Shown here piece after piece: positions 34,332 through 43,754 of a DNA stretch of 64,000 nt; the stretch's first letter is position 1, and the number at the start of each line of letters is the position of its first letter. The translations under genes and the position numbers were made by a program. Under the pieces are notes generated by a model. The model was not told the origin of the DNA and did no database searches. It was given only the letters and a program-made list of their open reading frames with translations. Source of the DNA: Thiomicrorhabdus heinhorstiae (GTDB taxonomy: Bacteria > Pseudomonadota > Gammaproteobacteria > Thiomicrospirales > Thiomicrospiraceae); contig NZ_JACBGI020000007.1 of assembly GCF_013391765.2 (NCBI RefSeq), positions 34,583 to 98,582 of the forward strand, written 5' to 3'.

Positions 34332-35360
34332 CTACGCAATCGGTTCCAGTTCTTCCAGCGACCAGCGTGGAGTGGTTGCGAAATTCAAATTATTATGCTG
34401 GCCGGCGAGTAAGCGCTGCGCTCCCGCATAGGCGATCATTGCGCCATTATCAGTACAAAATTCCAAGCGTGGATAAAAGACTTCCCCCCGGCGCTTTTTC
34501 ATGAGTGAGTCCAGTTTGGAGCGGATTTCGCGGTTGGCGCTGACCCCGCCGGAAACCACTAAACGATTTAACCCTTCCTGCTCCAGAGCGCGTTTGCATT
34601 TGATCGTCAGTGTATCGGCCACCGCCAACTCGAAGGCCCGGCAGATATCGGCTTTGGTTTGCTCGGTGTCATCGTCGTCGGCCAGAGCTGCCTGCCATGT
34701 ATTCAGGGTATAGGTTTTCAGACCGCTGAAGCTCATGTCCAAGCCAGGACGATCGACCATCGGGCGAGGGAATTTATAGCGCTCACTATTGCCCCGCAAC
34801 GCCAATTGGGAAACTTTCGGGCCGCCCGGATAGCCGAGATCAAGCAATTTGGCGGTTTTATCGAAGGCTTCACCTGCGGCATCGTCCAGTGTATCGCCGA
34901 GTAATTTATAGCGTCCGATGCCGTCGACACGGATAAGCATACTATGGCCACCGGAAATCAATAGGCAGATAAAAGGAAATTGCGGTTTGTCTTCTTCCAG
35001 CATCGGAGCCAGCAGGTGGCCTTCCATGTGGTGTACGCCGATGGCAGGGATTTTCAGTGCGTAAGCGAGGCTGCGGGCAACTGAAGCACCGGCCAGTAAA
35101 GCGCCGATCAGGCCTGGACCAGCTGTATAGGCAATACCTTCAAGGTCCCGGGTCTGTTTGCCGCCCGCCTGTAAGGTTTCAAGAATCAGCGGAGACAGCT
35201 TGCGGATATGGTCTCGGGAAGCCAGTTCCGGTACTACGCCGCCATACAAAGCGTGCAGTTCCATCTGTGTGTAAAGTCGATGCGCCAGTAAACCTTGGTC
35301 TGTGTCATACAGGGCGACACCGGTCTCGTCGCACGAACTTTCAATTCCCAGAACTAACAT
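34332..35360 (-). CDS. tsaD: tRNA t6A37 synthesis protein TsaD
   Basis: A 342-aa ASKHA-fold enzyme transferring threonylcarbamoyl to A37 of ANN-decoding tRNAs. [16 protein letters not shown], the metal motif [46 protein letters not shown] and [12 protein letters not shown] are all present. It is divergent from the rpsU operon, as is usual. Confidence 0.98.
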   Translation of the reverse strand: MLVLGIESSCDETGVALYDTDQGLLAHRLYTQMELHALYGGVVPELASRDHIRKLSPLILETLQAGGKQTRDLEGIAYTAGPGLIGALLAGASVARSLAYALKIPAIGVHHMEGHLLAPMLEEDKPQFPFICLLISGGHSMLIRVDGIGRYKLLGDTLDDAAGEAFDKTAKLLDLGYPGGPKVSQLALRGNSERYKFPRPMVDRPGLDMSFSGLKTYTLNTWQAALADDDDTEQTKADICRAFELAVADTLTIKCKRALEQEGLNRLVVSGGVSANREIRSKLDSLMKKRRGEVFYPRLEFCTDNGAMIAYAGAQRLLAGQHNNLNFATTPRWSLEELEPIA

Positions 35361-35427
35361 TTTTGACTCACTTGTTGAAAAAGTGCCTGAATTTTAACAA
35401 ATAATTGAAATTTTTATTGGAAAAGGT

Positions 35428-35456
35428 TTGCAAATGAAGGTCGAGAATTTTATAAT
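35428..35456 (+). promoter_or_regulatory. rpsU promoter
   Basis: -35 TTGCAA (35428-35433), 17-base spacer, -10 TATAAT (35451-35456). This gives a leader of about 70 bases before the rpsU ATG and opens the macromolecular-synthesis operon. Confidence 0.7.
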
Positions 35457-35530
35457 TCGCGGTTTCTAATATTTCCTATTTCTTGCGTGGGAGATATGAA
35501 TCCGAATGCTAAAATTGAATAGGTAGAATT

Positions 35531-35746
35531 ATGCCAAGCGTAAAAATCAGAGATACTGAACCATTTGACGTAGCACTACGTCGTTTTAAGCGTGCATGTG
35601 AAAAAGCCGGCGTTTTGACCGAAACTCGCAAGCGCGAATTTTATGAAAAACCAACTTGGGCGCGTAAGCGTATGAAAGCCGCTGCTGTTAAGCGTCTAGC
35701 TAAGCGTCTATCTCGCGAAAATCGTCGTACTAACCGTCTGTACTAA
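35531..35746 (+). CDS. rpsU: 30S ribosomal protein S21
   Basis: 71 aa, highly basic, with the conserved [28 protein letters not shown] start and a C-terminal run of Lys/Arg. It is the first gene of rpsU-yqeY-dnaG-rpoD, the macromolecular-synthesis arrangement of gammaproteobacteria. S21 helps start translation. Confidence 0.98.
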   Translation: MPSVKIRDTEPFDVALRRFKRACEKAGVLTETRKREFYEKPTWARKRMKAAAVKRLAKRLSRENRRTNRLY

Positions 35747-35758
35747 GAGTTTTTGCCT

Positions 35759-36211
35759 GTGTCGACTACAATGAAAGAGCAGCTGACCGCCGAAATGAAG
35801 GCGTGCATGAAAGCCAAGAATAAAGAGCGATTGACGGTTGTTCGTTCGCTTTTGGCCGCCATTAAGCAGGTTGAGATCGATAACCAAGTAGACGTTGATG
35901 ATGCCGGAGTTTTGGCTATTTTAGATAAAGCCATGAAGCAACGTCGTGATTCTCATCAGCAATTTGTGGACGCCGATCGTCCTGATTTAGCTGAGCAAGA
36001 AGCCTACGAAATGTCGGTCATTCAGGACTTTATGCCTCAGCCTCTTTCCGAAGCTGAAATCGTCGCATTAATTGAAGAAGCCATGGCTTCCAGCGGTGCT
36101 TCCAGTATGCAGGACATGGGTAAAGTTATGGGCTTGCTAAAACCGAAAATGCAAGGCCGTGCCGATATGGGCGAAGTGAGTAAACTCATTAAAGCGAAAT
36201 TAGCAGGATAA
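35759..36211 (+). CDS. YqeY/GatB-like protein
   Basis: GTG 35759 is favoured over the TTG at 35753, with AAGAG 9 bases upstream overlapping the rpsU stop. The protein has 150 aa. AEMKACMKAKNKERLTVVRSLLAAIKQVEID and the C-terminal LIEEAMASSGASSMQDMGKVMGLLKPKMQGRADMGEVSKLIKAKL are typical. The C-terminal tail domain is shared with GatB and binds tRNA in that protein. Between rpsU and dnaG in the same operon. Confidence 0.92.
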   Translation: MSTTMKEQLTAEMKACMKAKNKERLTVVRSLLAAIKQVEIDNQVDVDDAGVLAILDKAMKQRRDSHQQFVDADRPDLAEQEAYEMSVIQDFMPQPLSEAEIVALIEEAMASSGASSMQDMGKVMGLLKPKMQGRADMGEVSKLIKAKLAG

Positions 36212-36264
36212 AATCGTCAGCGATTTGATTGTCAGAAATTTAAATTCTGTTGTTTCCAAGTATG

Positions 36265-36297
36265 AACCCGTTAGTTTGAAAGAGCTAACGGGTTTTT
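36265..36297 (+). terminator. terminator hairpin between yqeY and dnaG
   Basis: AACCCGTTAG (36265-36274) / CTAACGGGTT (36285-36294), 10-bp stem with a 10-base loop, ending in a short T run. In E. coli an equivalent terminator between rpsU and dnaG lowers primase expression relative to S21; the same effect is likely here. Confidence 0.8.
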
Positions 36298-36334
36298 GCG
36301 TTCCAAGGGCTCCGATTGTGGATAAGGTGTGAAT

Positions 36335-38122
36335 ATGTCGATGAAATCCGGCTCGATTCCGCGCAATTTTATTGAGAATTTGCTGGCACGGGCTGACCTG
36401 GTTCAGGTAATCAATCAACGTGTTCCGCTGAAAAAAGCCGGAGCAACCTATAAGGCTTGCTGTCCGTTTCACAGTGAAAAAACCCCATCCTTTAATGTTA
36501 ATCCCAGCAAACAGTTCTACCACTGCTTCGGTTGCGGGGCGAGCGGAGACGCCATTAAATTCTTAATGGATTACGACGGTTTGTCGTTTGTCGAAGCGGT
36601 AGAGAGTCTGGCGGCTCAATATGGTATGGAAGTGCCTCGAGAGCGCTTGAAACCTGAGGAGCAGAAGAAAGTTGAAGAGCAGCGTCAGCAGCAAAGAGAT
36701 CTGTACGATGTTATGCATATGGCGGCGAAGTTCTACCGTCATCAATTGCGCGATCATCCGCAATCACAGGTTGCCAAAAGCTATTTGAAGCGGCGCGGTT
36801 TGAGTCCGGAGATTGCCAAAGCGTTTGTGATCGGTTATGCCCCGCCGGGTTGGGATGGTTTGATTCAAGGTTTGAATGGCGGGCGAGCCGATCCGGTTTT
36901 GATGAGCCAGCTTATCGAGGGTGGATTGGTCGTTGATAAATCTGTGGATAAAAAATACGACCGTTTTCGTAATCGGGTCATGTTTCCTATCCGGGATGGA
37001 CGCGGCCGAGTGATTGCTTTTGGCGGCAGAGTTCTCGGTGACGACCAGCCGAAGTATCTGAATTCACCGGAGACGCCGATTTTTCATAAAAGCTCGACTC
37101 TGTACGGTTTGTTTGAAATGCGTCAGACACGGCAAAACTTTGATCAGGTTCTAGTGGTTGAAGGCTATATGGATGTGGTTGCGCTGGCTCAATATGGCAT
37201 TCAGAATGCCGTTGCCACTCTCGGAACTGCGACTACCGCCGAGCATCTGCAGATTTTGTTTCGCCAGTTCCGTGAAGTCGTTTTCTGTTTTGACGGCGAC
37301 AGTGCCGGGGTCAAAGCGGCTTGGAAAGCTCTGGAAATTGCTTTGCCGTTAATGCATAAAGAGCGGGTGGTGAAATTTCTGTTTCTGCCTCAGGGTGAAG
37401 ATCCGGATTCAACGGTGCGCAAAGAGGGCGTTGAGTCCATGCGTCAACGCATTGCGACGGCGAGGCCTTTATCGTCTTTTCTGCTTGAAGGCCTTCAGGG
37501 GCGTTTGACTTTTCCTGTGCATTCGATTGAAGGGCGTCAGCAGCTGGTGACTCTGGCAGAGCCTTATATTCGTCTGGCACAGGGCTTGTATCAGTTCCTG
37601 TTGTTGGAAGGGTTGTCGGAGCTGGTTGAGTTGCCAATTTGGCGAATTGAACGGCAGATGGGGTTGAAAAGCGGTTTTACTCCGCAACAATCGAAAAAAC
37701 TTGCAAAAGAACCGGCGGCGGCCGATAAAGCAAAACACGCCGTCGTCAGCGTTTCGTTGAAGATATTGCGGGTGCTCTCCAAGCGCCCGCACTGGACGGA
37801 GATGTTCAGCGAAGCAATGATTGCCGATCTGAGTCGTTCGGAACTTGAAGATGAGCGCTTGCTTGGGCAGAGTGTCGCTTTTTTAAAGCATAATAGGTTC
37901 GATCTTGGTGCATTAAGGGATTGGATTTTGTCTCAAGGGCGTGCTGAAGCTTGGCAGAAGGTGGAAGAAAACTTGCTTCAAGACGACGAGCATTTTTTAT
38001 TGGCGGAGTTTGAAAGTTTAATGACCGCCTTGGCTCGTGAGCTGAATTATTCGCAATTGGGTAAAAACGGTTGGGACAGCGAGACGTTGAGTAAACTGCA
38101 ACGTTCTTTGCAAAAAAAATGA
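36335..38122 (+). CDS. dnaG: DNA primase
   Basis: ATG 36335 follows AAGGT by 7 bases; the in-frame GTG 36329 overlaps that site. A 595-aa primase. The N-terminal zinc-binding domain shows CCPFHSEKTPSF and CFGCGASGDAIKF; the TOPRIM domain has VVEGYMDVVAL and the acidic CFDGDSAG. The C-terminal third should bind DnaB helicase and is the least conserved part. It sits between yqeY and rpoD. Confidence 0.98.
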   Translation: MSMKSGSIPRNFIENLLARADLVQVINQRVPLKKAGATYKACCPFHSEKTPSFNVNPSKQFYHCFGCGASGDAIKFLMDYDGLSFVEAVESLAAQYGMEVPRERLKPEEQKKVEEQRQQQRDLYDVMHMAAKFYRHQLRDHPQSQVAKSYLKRRGLSPEIAKAFVIGYAPPGWDGLIQGLNGGRADPVLMSQLIEGGLVVDKSVDKKYDRFRNRVMFPIRDGRGRVIAFGGRVLGDDQPKYLNSPETPIFHKSSTLYGLFEMRQTRQNFDQVLVVEGYMDVVALAQYGIQNAVATLGTATTAEHLQILFRQFREVVFCFDGDSAGVKAAWKALEIALPLMHKERVVKFLFLPQGEDPDSTVRKEGVESMRQRIATARPLSSFLLEGLQGRLTFPVHSIEGRQQLVTLAEPYIRLAQGLYQFLLLEGLSELVELPIWRIERQMGLKSGFTPQQSKKLAKEPAAADKAKHAVVSVSLKILRVLSKRPHWTEMFSEAMIADLSRSELEDERLLGQSVAFLKHNRFDLGALRDWILSQGRAEAWQKVEENLLQDDEHFLLAEFESLMTALARELNYSQLGKNGWDSETLSKLQRSLQKK

Positions 38123-38250
38123 TAAGCGGTTTGAGAAAAACCGGAAATTTATGGCGAAATACCTTTAAAAATGCATTTCTAGTTCTTATATACAGATACT
38201 CGCAGCAGGAATCGATAAAGAGCATAAATCACTCTTTTTAAAGGAATCTT

Positions 38251-38280
38251 TTTCACGATCACGTAATTTTCTTGTATAAT
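38251..38280 (+). promoter_or_regulatory. rpoD promoter
   Basis: TTTCAC (38251-38256), 18-base spacer, TATAAT (38275-38280), about 82 bases upstream of the rpoD ATG, in the dnaG-rpoD gap. It overlaps an in-frame upstream extension of rpoD and so argues against that longer start. Confidence 0.6.
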
Positions 38281-38361
38281 TTCGTGTTCTGTTTTTTTCG
38301 TCGGCCAAAAGCCGATGGAGTGACAATAGGCAATACTTTAGGGTTTTATTCGAGGCAAAAC

Positions 38362-40146
38362 ATGACAAAAGTCGAAAGAAAACAGCAGTTAATTGATTTG
38401 ATTGAACGCGCAAAAGAGTTGGGTTATCTGACTTTTGCGGATGTAAACGATGTTTTGCCAGACGATATCGAAGAGGATCAATTAGGTCAGGTATTGACCA
38501 TTCTGAAAGATTTCGGAATTAAACTGTTTGATTCTCCTCCGGATGAAGACGAATTGTTGACTCAGGAAGGTGAGGCTTTTGACGATGCAGCGGCAGAAGC
38601 TGCCCTTGCTGCCCTTGCTGAAGTTGACAGTGAATTTGGCCGTACCACCGACCCTGTGCGCATGTATATGCGTGAAATGGGTTCGGTAGAGCTTCTGACA
38701 CGCCACGGTGAAATCGAAATTGCCAAACGTATTGAATGGGGTATCCGCGATATGCTGGATGCCTTGGCCAAATACCCTAACTTCTCGCGTGAAATTCTTA
38801 GTGCCTTTGACAAGATGGAAGACGGGGAAGGAAAAATTGCCGACGTTATTCAAGGATTTGTCCGTCCGGAAGATTTAGTAGATGTTCCGGTTGAAGAATT
38901 GTCGCCTGACAACGATTCGGGCGAGCCGAAAGAAGACGGCGTTAATCAGGAAGAGCTGGACGCTTTCCTGGAAGAACTTCGCAAGCTGAACGACGAAGCG
39001 ATTAAGCTGGAGAGCGAGTACGGTGCGGAAGATGAGCGCGCCTCCAAAAAACGTGAAGAAGTCGTTGAATTACTGAAAACCGTTAAGATTACTCCACAGT
39101 TCTCGAACGATTTGATCCGTGAAATCAAGCGCAAGATCAAACTGATTCGTGAACAGGAACGTGTTATCGTTGATTTGGTTCAGCGTAAGATTCGTGTGCC
39201 GCGTGCACAATTCCTCGAAGCCTTTGTCGGTTCTGAAACCGATTATGCAATGTTGGATCGTCTAATCGAACAATGCCCTGATTTGGCTTCCGCTTTGGAA
39301 GATGCTCGTTTGGAAGTCAAGAGAGCGCAAAAACGTCTGGCGATGATCGAAAAATCTGAAAAAATGCCAATTTCTTTGTATAAGTCGGTTTACAAAGATT
39401 TGAGTAAGGCGGAAAACAACACTCGTTTGGCCAAGCGTGAAATGATCGAGGCGAACTTGCGTCTGGTTATTTCCATCGCTAAAAAGTACACCAATCGCGG
39501 TCTGCAATTCCTGGATCTAATTCAGGAAGGGAATATCGGCCTGATGAAAGCGGTTGATAAGTTTGAGTATCGCCGCGGTTACAAGTTCTCTACCTATGCA
39601 ACCTGGTGGATTCGTCAGGCAATTACCCGTTCGATTGCCGATCAGGCAAGAACCATTCGTATTCCAGTGCATATGATCGAAACCATCAACAAACTGAACC
39701 GTATTCAGCGTCAGCTGTTGCAGAGGATGGGGCGTGAGCCGACTCCTGAAGAGTTGGCGCAAGAGATGGAAATGCCGGAAGACAAGATTCGCAAGGTGAT
39801 GAAAATCGCTAAAGAGCCTATTTCCATGGAAACTCCGATCGGGGATGACGAAGATTCTTCGTTGGGTGATTTTATCGAGGATTCCAACATTCTGTCTCCG
39901 CAGGATGCCGCCGATGCGGAAGGTATGAGCGAAACGGTTCGTGAAATGTTGAATACATTGACGCCGCGCGAAGCAAAAGTATTGCGTATGCGTTTCGGTC
40001 TAAGTATGAACACTGATCATACGCTTGAAGAAGTCGGTAAGCAGTTTGACGTTACTCGTGAGCGTATCCGTCAGATTGAAGCCAAGGCACTGCGCAAGCT
40101 GCGCCACCCAAGCCGTGCAGAACGTCTGAAAAGTTTCCTGGATTAA
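38362..40146 (+). CDS. rpoD: RNA polymerase primary sigma factor RpoD
   Basis: ATG 38362 follows GAGG by 6 bases and gives the usual N-terminus. A 594-aa sigma-70: region 1.1 ([26 protein letters not shown]), region 1.2 ([21 protein letters not shown]), a non-conserved acidic insert, region 2 ([56 protein letters not shown]), region 3 and region 4 ([28 protein letters not shown]). All core-binding and promoter-recognition parts are intact. Confidence 0.99.
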   Translation: MTKVERKQQLIDLIERAKELGYLTFADVNDVLPDDIEEDQLGQVLTILKDFGIKLFDSPPDEDELLTQEGEAFDDAAAEAALAALAEVDSEFGRTTDPVRMYMREMGSVELLTRHGEIEIAKRIEWGIRDMLDALAKYPNFSREILSAFDKMEDGEGKIADVIQGFVRPEDLVDVPVEELSPDNDSGEPKEDGVNQEELDAFLEELRKLNDEAIKLESEYGAEDERASKKREEVVELLKTVKITPQFSNDLIREIKRKIKLIREQERVIVDLVQRKIRVPRAQFLEAFVGSETDYAMLDRLIEQCPDLASALEDARLEVKRAQKRLAMIEKSEKMPISLYKSVYKDLSKAENNTRLAKREMIEANLRLVISIAKKYTNRGLQFLDLIQEGNIGLMKAVDKFEYRRGYKFSTYATWWIRQAITRSIADQARTIRIPVHMIETINKLNRIQRQLLQRMGREPTPEELAQEMEMPEDKIRKVMKIAKEPISMETPIGDDEDSSLGDFIEDSNILSPQDAADAEGMSETVREMLNTLTPREAKVLRMRFGLSMNTDHTLEEVGKQFDVTRERIRQIEAKALRKLRHPSRAERLKSFLD

Positions 40147-40149
40147 TTA

Positions 40150-40179
40150 TTTAGCCCGCATTCGCGGGCTAAATATTTT
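40150..40179 (+). terminator. rpoD terminator
   Basis: TTTAGCCCGC (40150-40159) / GCGGGCTAAA (40164-40173), 10-bp stem with an ATTC loop, then TATTTT. It starts 3 bases after the rpoD stop and separates the sigma gene from the tRNA gene. Confidence 0.85.
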
Positions 40180-40204
40180 CAAATCGCCCGGCGGCCGTTA
40201 TAAT
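40176..40204 (+). promoter_or_regulatory. tRNA promoter
   Basis: -35 TTTTCA (40176-40181), 17-base spacer, -10 TATAAT (40199-40204), followed by a G/C-containing discriminator as in stable-RNA promoters. It partly overlaps the rpoD terminator. Confidence 0.6.
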
Positions 40205-40246
40205 ACGCACTTCCGCCGTTCGGCGATCCAATCTTATCCCTTTCTG

Positions 40247-40323
40247 GGGCCCTTAGCTCAGTTGGTTAGAGCATCCGACTCATAATCGGCAGGTCCACGG
40301 TTCAAGTCCGTGAGGGCCCACCA
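40247..40323 (+). tRNA. tRNA-Ile2 (anticodon CAU, lysidine-modified)
   Basis: 77 nt with encoded CCA. Acceptor GGGCCCT/AGGGCCC, D-stem GCTC/GAGC, anticodon loop CTCATAA (CAT), T-arm CACGG-TTCAAGT-CCGTG. CAT occurs in initiator, elongator Met and Ile2 tRNAs. The acceptor base pairs C4-G69 and C5-G68 match the TilS-recognised Ile2 pattern and differ from E. coli tRNA-Met, so the C34 is expected to be lysidine and to read AUA. A U27.C43 mismatch closes the anticodon stem. Confidence 0.85.
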
Positions 40324-40366
40324 TTTATCGCTTCAATCAATTCACTCCAATTTGAGCTTCACTGTT

Positions 40367-41218
40367 TTACGCCTCGGCAATAATCAGTTTTACCTGTTTT
40401 AAAGCCAGTTTATTTGCGATGGCCGAGAGTGGTTGCTGATCTGTAATTAGGTAGTCCAGCTCTTCCAGTCTGCAGACAATTTCCAATTTGCCAAGCCCGA
40501 ACTTTGCATGGTCGGCCAGAATGGTGGTTTGCCGGGCGCGTTGAATCATTTCTCTTTTCAAAGCGGCTACGTCCTGGTCGTATTCGGTGACACCCTCAAC
40601 GGTAATGGAACCTCCGCTGGAAAAGCAGTGGTCGGCGTTGTATTGCCTGATGGCCTGAATGCTTGCAGAGCCGTAACAACTGCCCTCCGTTGCTCGGTAT
40701 AACCCGGGAAGCATAATAACTTTGTGAGTCGGGTTACCTGAGGCGGCCATGGCAATGGCGTGGCTGTTGGTAATAATGGTTAGATAGTTCCGGCTGATAG
40801 CAAGGCGGCTGGCTAGGTATACACAGGTTGCGCTTGAATCAAACATGATGACCTGGCCGTTTTCGACGAGTTGTTCCGCAGTCTTGGCAATAGCCGTTCT
40901 CTGTTTCGGGAACAGCTGCTTGCGAACGTTTAGCGTGCCTTCTATCGCGGTTGAGAGACTGGTGGCTCCACCGTGCGCTCTTTGTAATAGTGAGGCTTCG
41001 GCCAGCATGTCCAGATCACGGCGGACGGTTTCGATCGAAACGTGAAACTCTTGCGCCAGATCGGAGATCAGCACCAGAGGTTTTACCTTGAGTTGCTGAA
41101 GGATGCTGGCTTGTCTCTGTTTCTTGTTTAGACGGGCGCTTTCGTCGCTATTCAATCTTATTTTCTCCCGTTGGTGTTTTTTATTGCTTGATGAGCAAGA
41201 TGAGGATTCTCGCTGCAT
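40367..41218 (-). CDS. DeoR-family transcriptional regulator
   Basis: The N-terminal winged helix (KKQRQASILQQLKVKPLVLISDLAQEFHVSIETVRRDLDMLAEASLLQRAHGG) and the C-terminal ribose-isomerase-like sensor (IMFDSSATCVYLA, TIITNSHAIA, ADHAKFGL) are classic DeoR. ATG 41218 gives 283 aa with a Ser/Arg-rich extension; TTG 41155 has GGGAG upstream and gives the more usual 262 aa. These regulators usually sense a phosphorylated sugar or related intermediate. It is divergent from the kinase/PLP enzyme/SDR cassette, which it probably controls through the 240-bp A/T-rich gap. Confidence 0.9.
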   Translation of the reverse strand: MQRESSSCSSSNKKHQREKIRLNSDESARLNKKQRQASILQQLKVKPLVLISDLAQEFHVSIETVRRDLDMLAEASLLQRAHGGATSLSTAIEGTLNVRKQLFPKQRTAIAKTAEQLVENGQVIMFDSSATCVYLASRLAISRNYLTIITNSHAIAMAASGNPTHKVIMLPGLYRATEGSCYGSASIQAIRQYNADHCFSSGGSITVEGVTEYDQDVAALKREMIQRARQTTILADHAKFGLGKLEIVCRLEELDYLITDQQPLSAIANKLALKQVKLIIAEA

Positions 41219-41458
41219 TTTTGTTGGTTTTTTCAATATTTTTAGCGCATTTTTGGTGCAATGTCACGATCTTTAATCCGCGTTAAATAGAGGTTTCTAT
41301 GGTGTTTTGTTCTTAACATATTGAAAATAAATAACTTAATTTTTATTGGTCTTTTATGTGGTTTTGTTGTTAAAAACCAAGTTTTTGTGATCGGGTGGTT
41401 GTATTAGGTGTTGTGTTGAATCTTACATCTCTCCGAGCTCAGGGGGTAATGTCGGAAA

Positions 41459-42448
41459 ATGGATTACGAAGCGCAGCTGGCATATCTGCAAAATATCGGT
41501 GAGCAGGCTCTGGAAAAGTGGGCTCTGCCGGAAGAGGCCACTTTGAATCTACTGAGTTTGTCGGAGAACGCGACCTACCGGGTGGATATGTCTGATCGAC
41601 CGCCTCTGGTTTTAAGGGTGCATAGAACCGATTATCACTCCAAAAAGGGCATTCAGACCGAGCTGGATTGGATGAATGCTCTCCAAGGAGAAGCCGGAAT
41701 TAAAACACCGCAAGCAATCCTGGGTAAGAATGGCGAAGCGATTCAAGAGATAGTGTCTGAGTCCTCGGGTGAAGTGCGTTATATCACACTGTTTCACTTT
41801 ATTGACGGCGAAGAACCTGACGAATCTGATCTGATCGAACCTTTTAAGCGATTGGGTGAAGTGGCCGGAAAAATGCATAACCATGCACGGGAGTGGGTGT
41901 TGCCGGAGTATTTCGATCGTTTGGTCTGGGATTATGAGGGGTGTATCGGCGCATCGGCTAACTGGGGAGATTGGCGACTCGGACCGGGATTGGAGTCTCA
42001 TCAATTGTCGACTCTGGAAGAGGTTGCCGAGTTGCTGAAGGTTCGCTTGCGGGCTTTTGGACAGAGCACGCAGCGTTTCGGATTGATCCACTCCGATATC
42101 CGCTTGGCGAACCTCCTGATTTGTGACGGTGAAACCCGGGTGATCGATTTTGATGATTGCGGTCTTGGCTGGTATTTATATGACCTGGCATCCGCCGTAA
42201 GTTTTATCGAGACGATGCCGGGTTTGGACAAGGTCATCGAGGCCTGGATCGAAGGTTATCTTCGCAGTGCGGAATTGTCCGAGGAAGAGATTAAAGAAAT
42301 TCCTACTTTTATTATGTTACGCCGTTTGACCCTTTTGGCTTGGCTGGGATCGCATCCGGATGCGGATCTGGCGAAAGAGATTGGCAACACCTTTGCAGAA
42401 GGAACGGCGGCGTTGGGAGAAGAGTACCTTCAAGCATTCAGGGCTTGA
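41459..42448 (+). CDS. APH-fold small-molecule kinase
   Basis: A 329-aa phosphotransferase of the aminoglycoside/choline/homoserine kinase fold. N-lobe LSENATYRVDM and VLRVHRTDYHSKKGIQTELDWM, the catalytic loop GLIHSDIRLANLLI near residue 213, and the metal site RVIDFDDCGLGW are intact. The substrate is unknown. Adjacent class III PLP enzyme and SDR resemble the logic of hydroxylysine kinase plus phospholyase or of amino-alcohol catabolism; resistance to an aminoglycoside is less likely in this context. First gene of a three-gene cassette. Confidence 0.85.
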   Translation: MDYEAQLAYLQNIGEQALEKWALPEEATLNLLSLSENATYRVDMSDRPPLVLRVHRTDYHSKKGIQTELDWMNALQGEAGIKTPQAILGKNGEAIQEIVSESSGEVRYITLFHFIDGEEPDESDLIEPFKRLGEVAGKMHNHAREWVLPEYFDRLVWDYEGCIGASANWGDWRLGPGLESHQLSTLEEVAELLKVRLRAFGQSTQRFGLIHSDIRLANLLICDGETRVIDFDDCGLGWYLYDLASAVSFIETMPGLDKVIEAWIEGYLRSAELSEEEIKEIPTFIMLRRLTLLAWLGSHPDADLAKEIGNTFAEGTAALGEEYLQAFRA

Positions 42449-42478
42449 GAGGTTCTGTCGGTATATTGGAAATCGAAG

Positions 42479-43741
42479 ATGGTAAGTGACAATAAGCAAG
42501 CATTTTTGGATAGAACCAAGCAGGTTTGGAATCCCGGGAAGACGCAGGATTGGATTGATACCGGTGTAGACATCGTGATTGATAAGCGCGAAGGGTACTG
42601 CTTTTGGGATATGGACGGGCGGCGCCTGATTAATATGCATCTGAACGGTGGGGTTTATAACCTTGGGCACCGCAACCCGGAAGTGATCGAAGCGGTAACT
42701 GAAGCCATGGTGTATTTTGATATCGGCAATCACCATTTTCCGTCATTGATGCGAACTCGGTTAGCGGAAAAGCTGCTGGAAAGTGGCCCGGATAATATGA
42801 AGTACGCCATCTTTGCCAGTGGAGGGGGAGAGGCGATCGATATTGCTCTCAAGTCGGCTCGCAATGCAACCGGAAAGCGAAAAATTATCTCGCTGCAGAA
42901 CTGTTATCACGGCCATACCGGGCTGTCGGTAAAAACCGGCGCCGCTAGGTTTAACGAAATTTTTCTGACCGAACCGGAAGAGGATCAGTTTGTTCAGGTG
43001 CCGTTCAATGATTTGCCGGCGATGGAAGAGGCTTTGCAAGCAGGGGATGCTGCGTGTGTAATTATCGAAAGCATTCCGGCAACCTACGGATTTCCTATGC
43101 CCGATCCAGGCTATTTGCCGGCGGTTAAGGCGTTATGCGAAAAATATACGGCGTTGTATATCGCCGATGAGGTGCAGACCGGTTTAATGAGAACCGGGCA
43201 GATGTGGTGTTGCACGGGTTATGGAGTTGAGCCGGATATTTTGGTGTCAGGGAAAGGTTTGTCGGGTGGAATTTATCCGATTGCCGCAGTGCTGGTTTCC
43301 GAACAGGCGGGGCAATGGTTGAACCAGGATGGTTGGGCGCATATGTCTACCTTCGGCGGTTCGGAGATCGGCTGTGCAGCGGCATTGAAAACGCTGGAAA
43401 TCATTCAGCGCCCGGAGACGGTTAGAAATGTGCAGGATGTCAGTGCTTACTTCGAGCAAGCGTTGGCTGAGGTACAAAGCAAATTTCCAGAATTTTTTGT
43501 CGGAATTCGCAAAAACGGGCTGGTAATGGGGTTGGAGTTCAATCATCCCAGAGGTGCAGAGCTGATTATGCAGGCGCTTTACCGGCAAGGTGTATGGGCT
43601 ATTTATTCGGCATTGGATCCTCGAGTGTTACAGTTTAAAGCAGGCTTGTTGATGTCGTTGGAACTGTCTCGGGAAGTGATGGCTATTCTCGAAAAAGCGA
43701 TTGCCGAAGTGATTGAAAATATCGATTTGACGGAAGGTTAG
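42479..43741 (+). CDS. class III PLP-dependent aminotransferase / phospholyase
   Basis: A 420-aa fold-type I PLP enzyme. ASGGGEAIDIALKSAR, QNCYHGHTG, LYIADEVQTGLMRTG (the Asp that binds the PLP ring N) and LVSGKGLSGGIYPIA with the Schiff-base Lys are present. The family includes aminotransferases and phospholyases (ethanolamine-phosphate and 5-phosphohydroxylysine lyases). Next to a kinase of the APH fold, a phospholyase acting on a phosphorylated amino alcohol is a realistic option; an ordinary transaminase cannot be ruled out. 30 bp after the kinase. Confidence 0.88.
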   Translation: MVSDNKQAFLDRTKQVWNPGKTQDWIDTGVDIVIDKREGYCFWDMDGRRLINMHLNGGVYNLGHRNPEVIEAVTEAMVYFDIGNHHFPSLMRTRLAEKLLESGPDNMKYAIFASGGGEAIDIALKSARNATGKRKIISLQNCYHGHTGLSVKTGAARFNEIFLTEPEEDQFVQVPFNDLPAMEEALQAGDAACVIIESIPATYGFPMPDPGYLPAVKALCEKYTALYIADEVQTGLMRTGQMWCCTGYGVEPDILVSGKGLSGGIYPIAAVLVSEQAGQWLNQDGWAHMSTFGGSEIGCAAALKTLEIIQRPETVRNVQDVSAYFEQALAEVQSKFPEFFVGIRKNGLVMGLEFNHPRGAELIMQALYRQGVWAIYSALDPRVLQFKAGLLMSLELSREVMAILEKAIAEVIENIDLTEG

Positions 43742-43754
43742 AAGGAGGGCGTAG

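Noticed and set aside
40247..40323. The tRNA as elongator or initiator tRNA-Met.
   Set aside because: The anticodon CAT fits, but the C4-G69/C5-G68 acceptor pairs and the overall similarity to Ile2 tRNAs favour lysidine-modified tRNA-Ile.
41459..42448. An aminoglycoside-resistance gene.
   Set aside because: The fold is shared, but the gene sits in a metabolic cassette with a PLP enzyme, an SDR and a DeoR-type regulator, and no mobile-element features are present.
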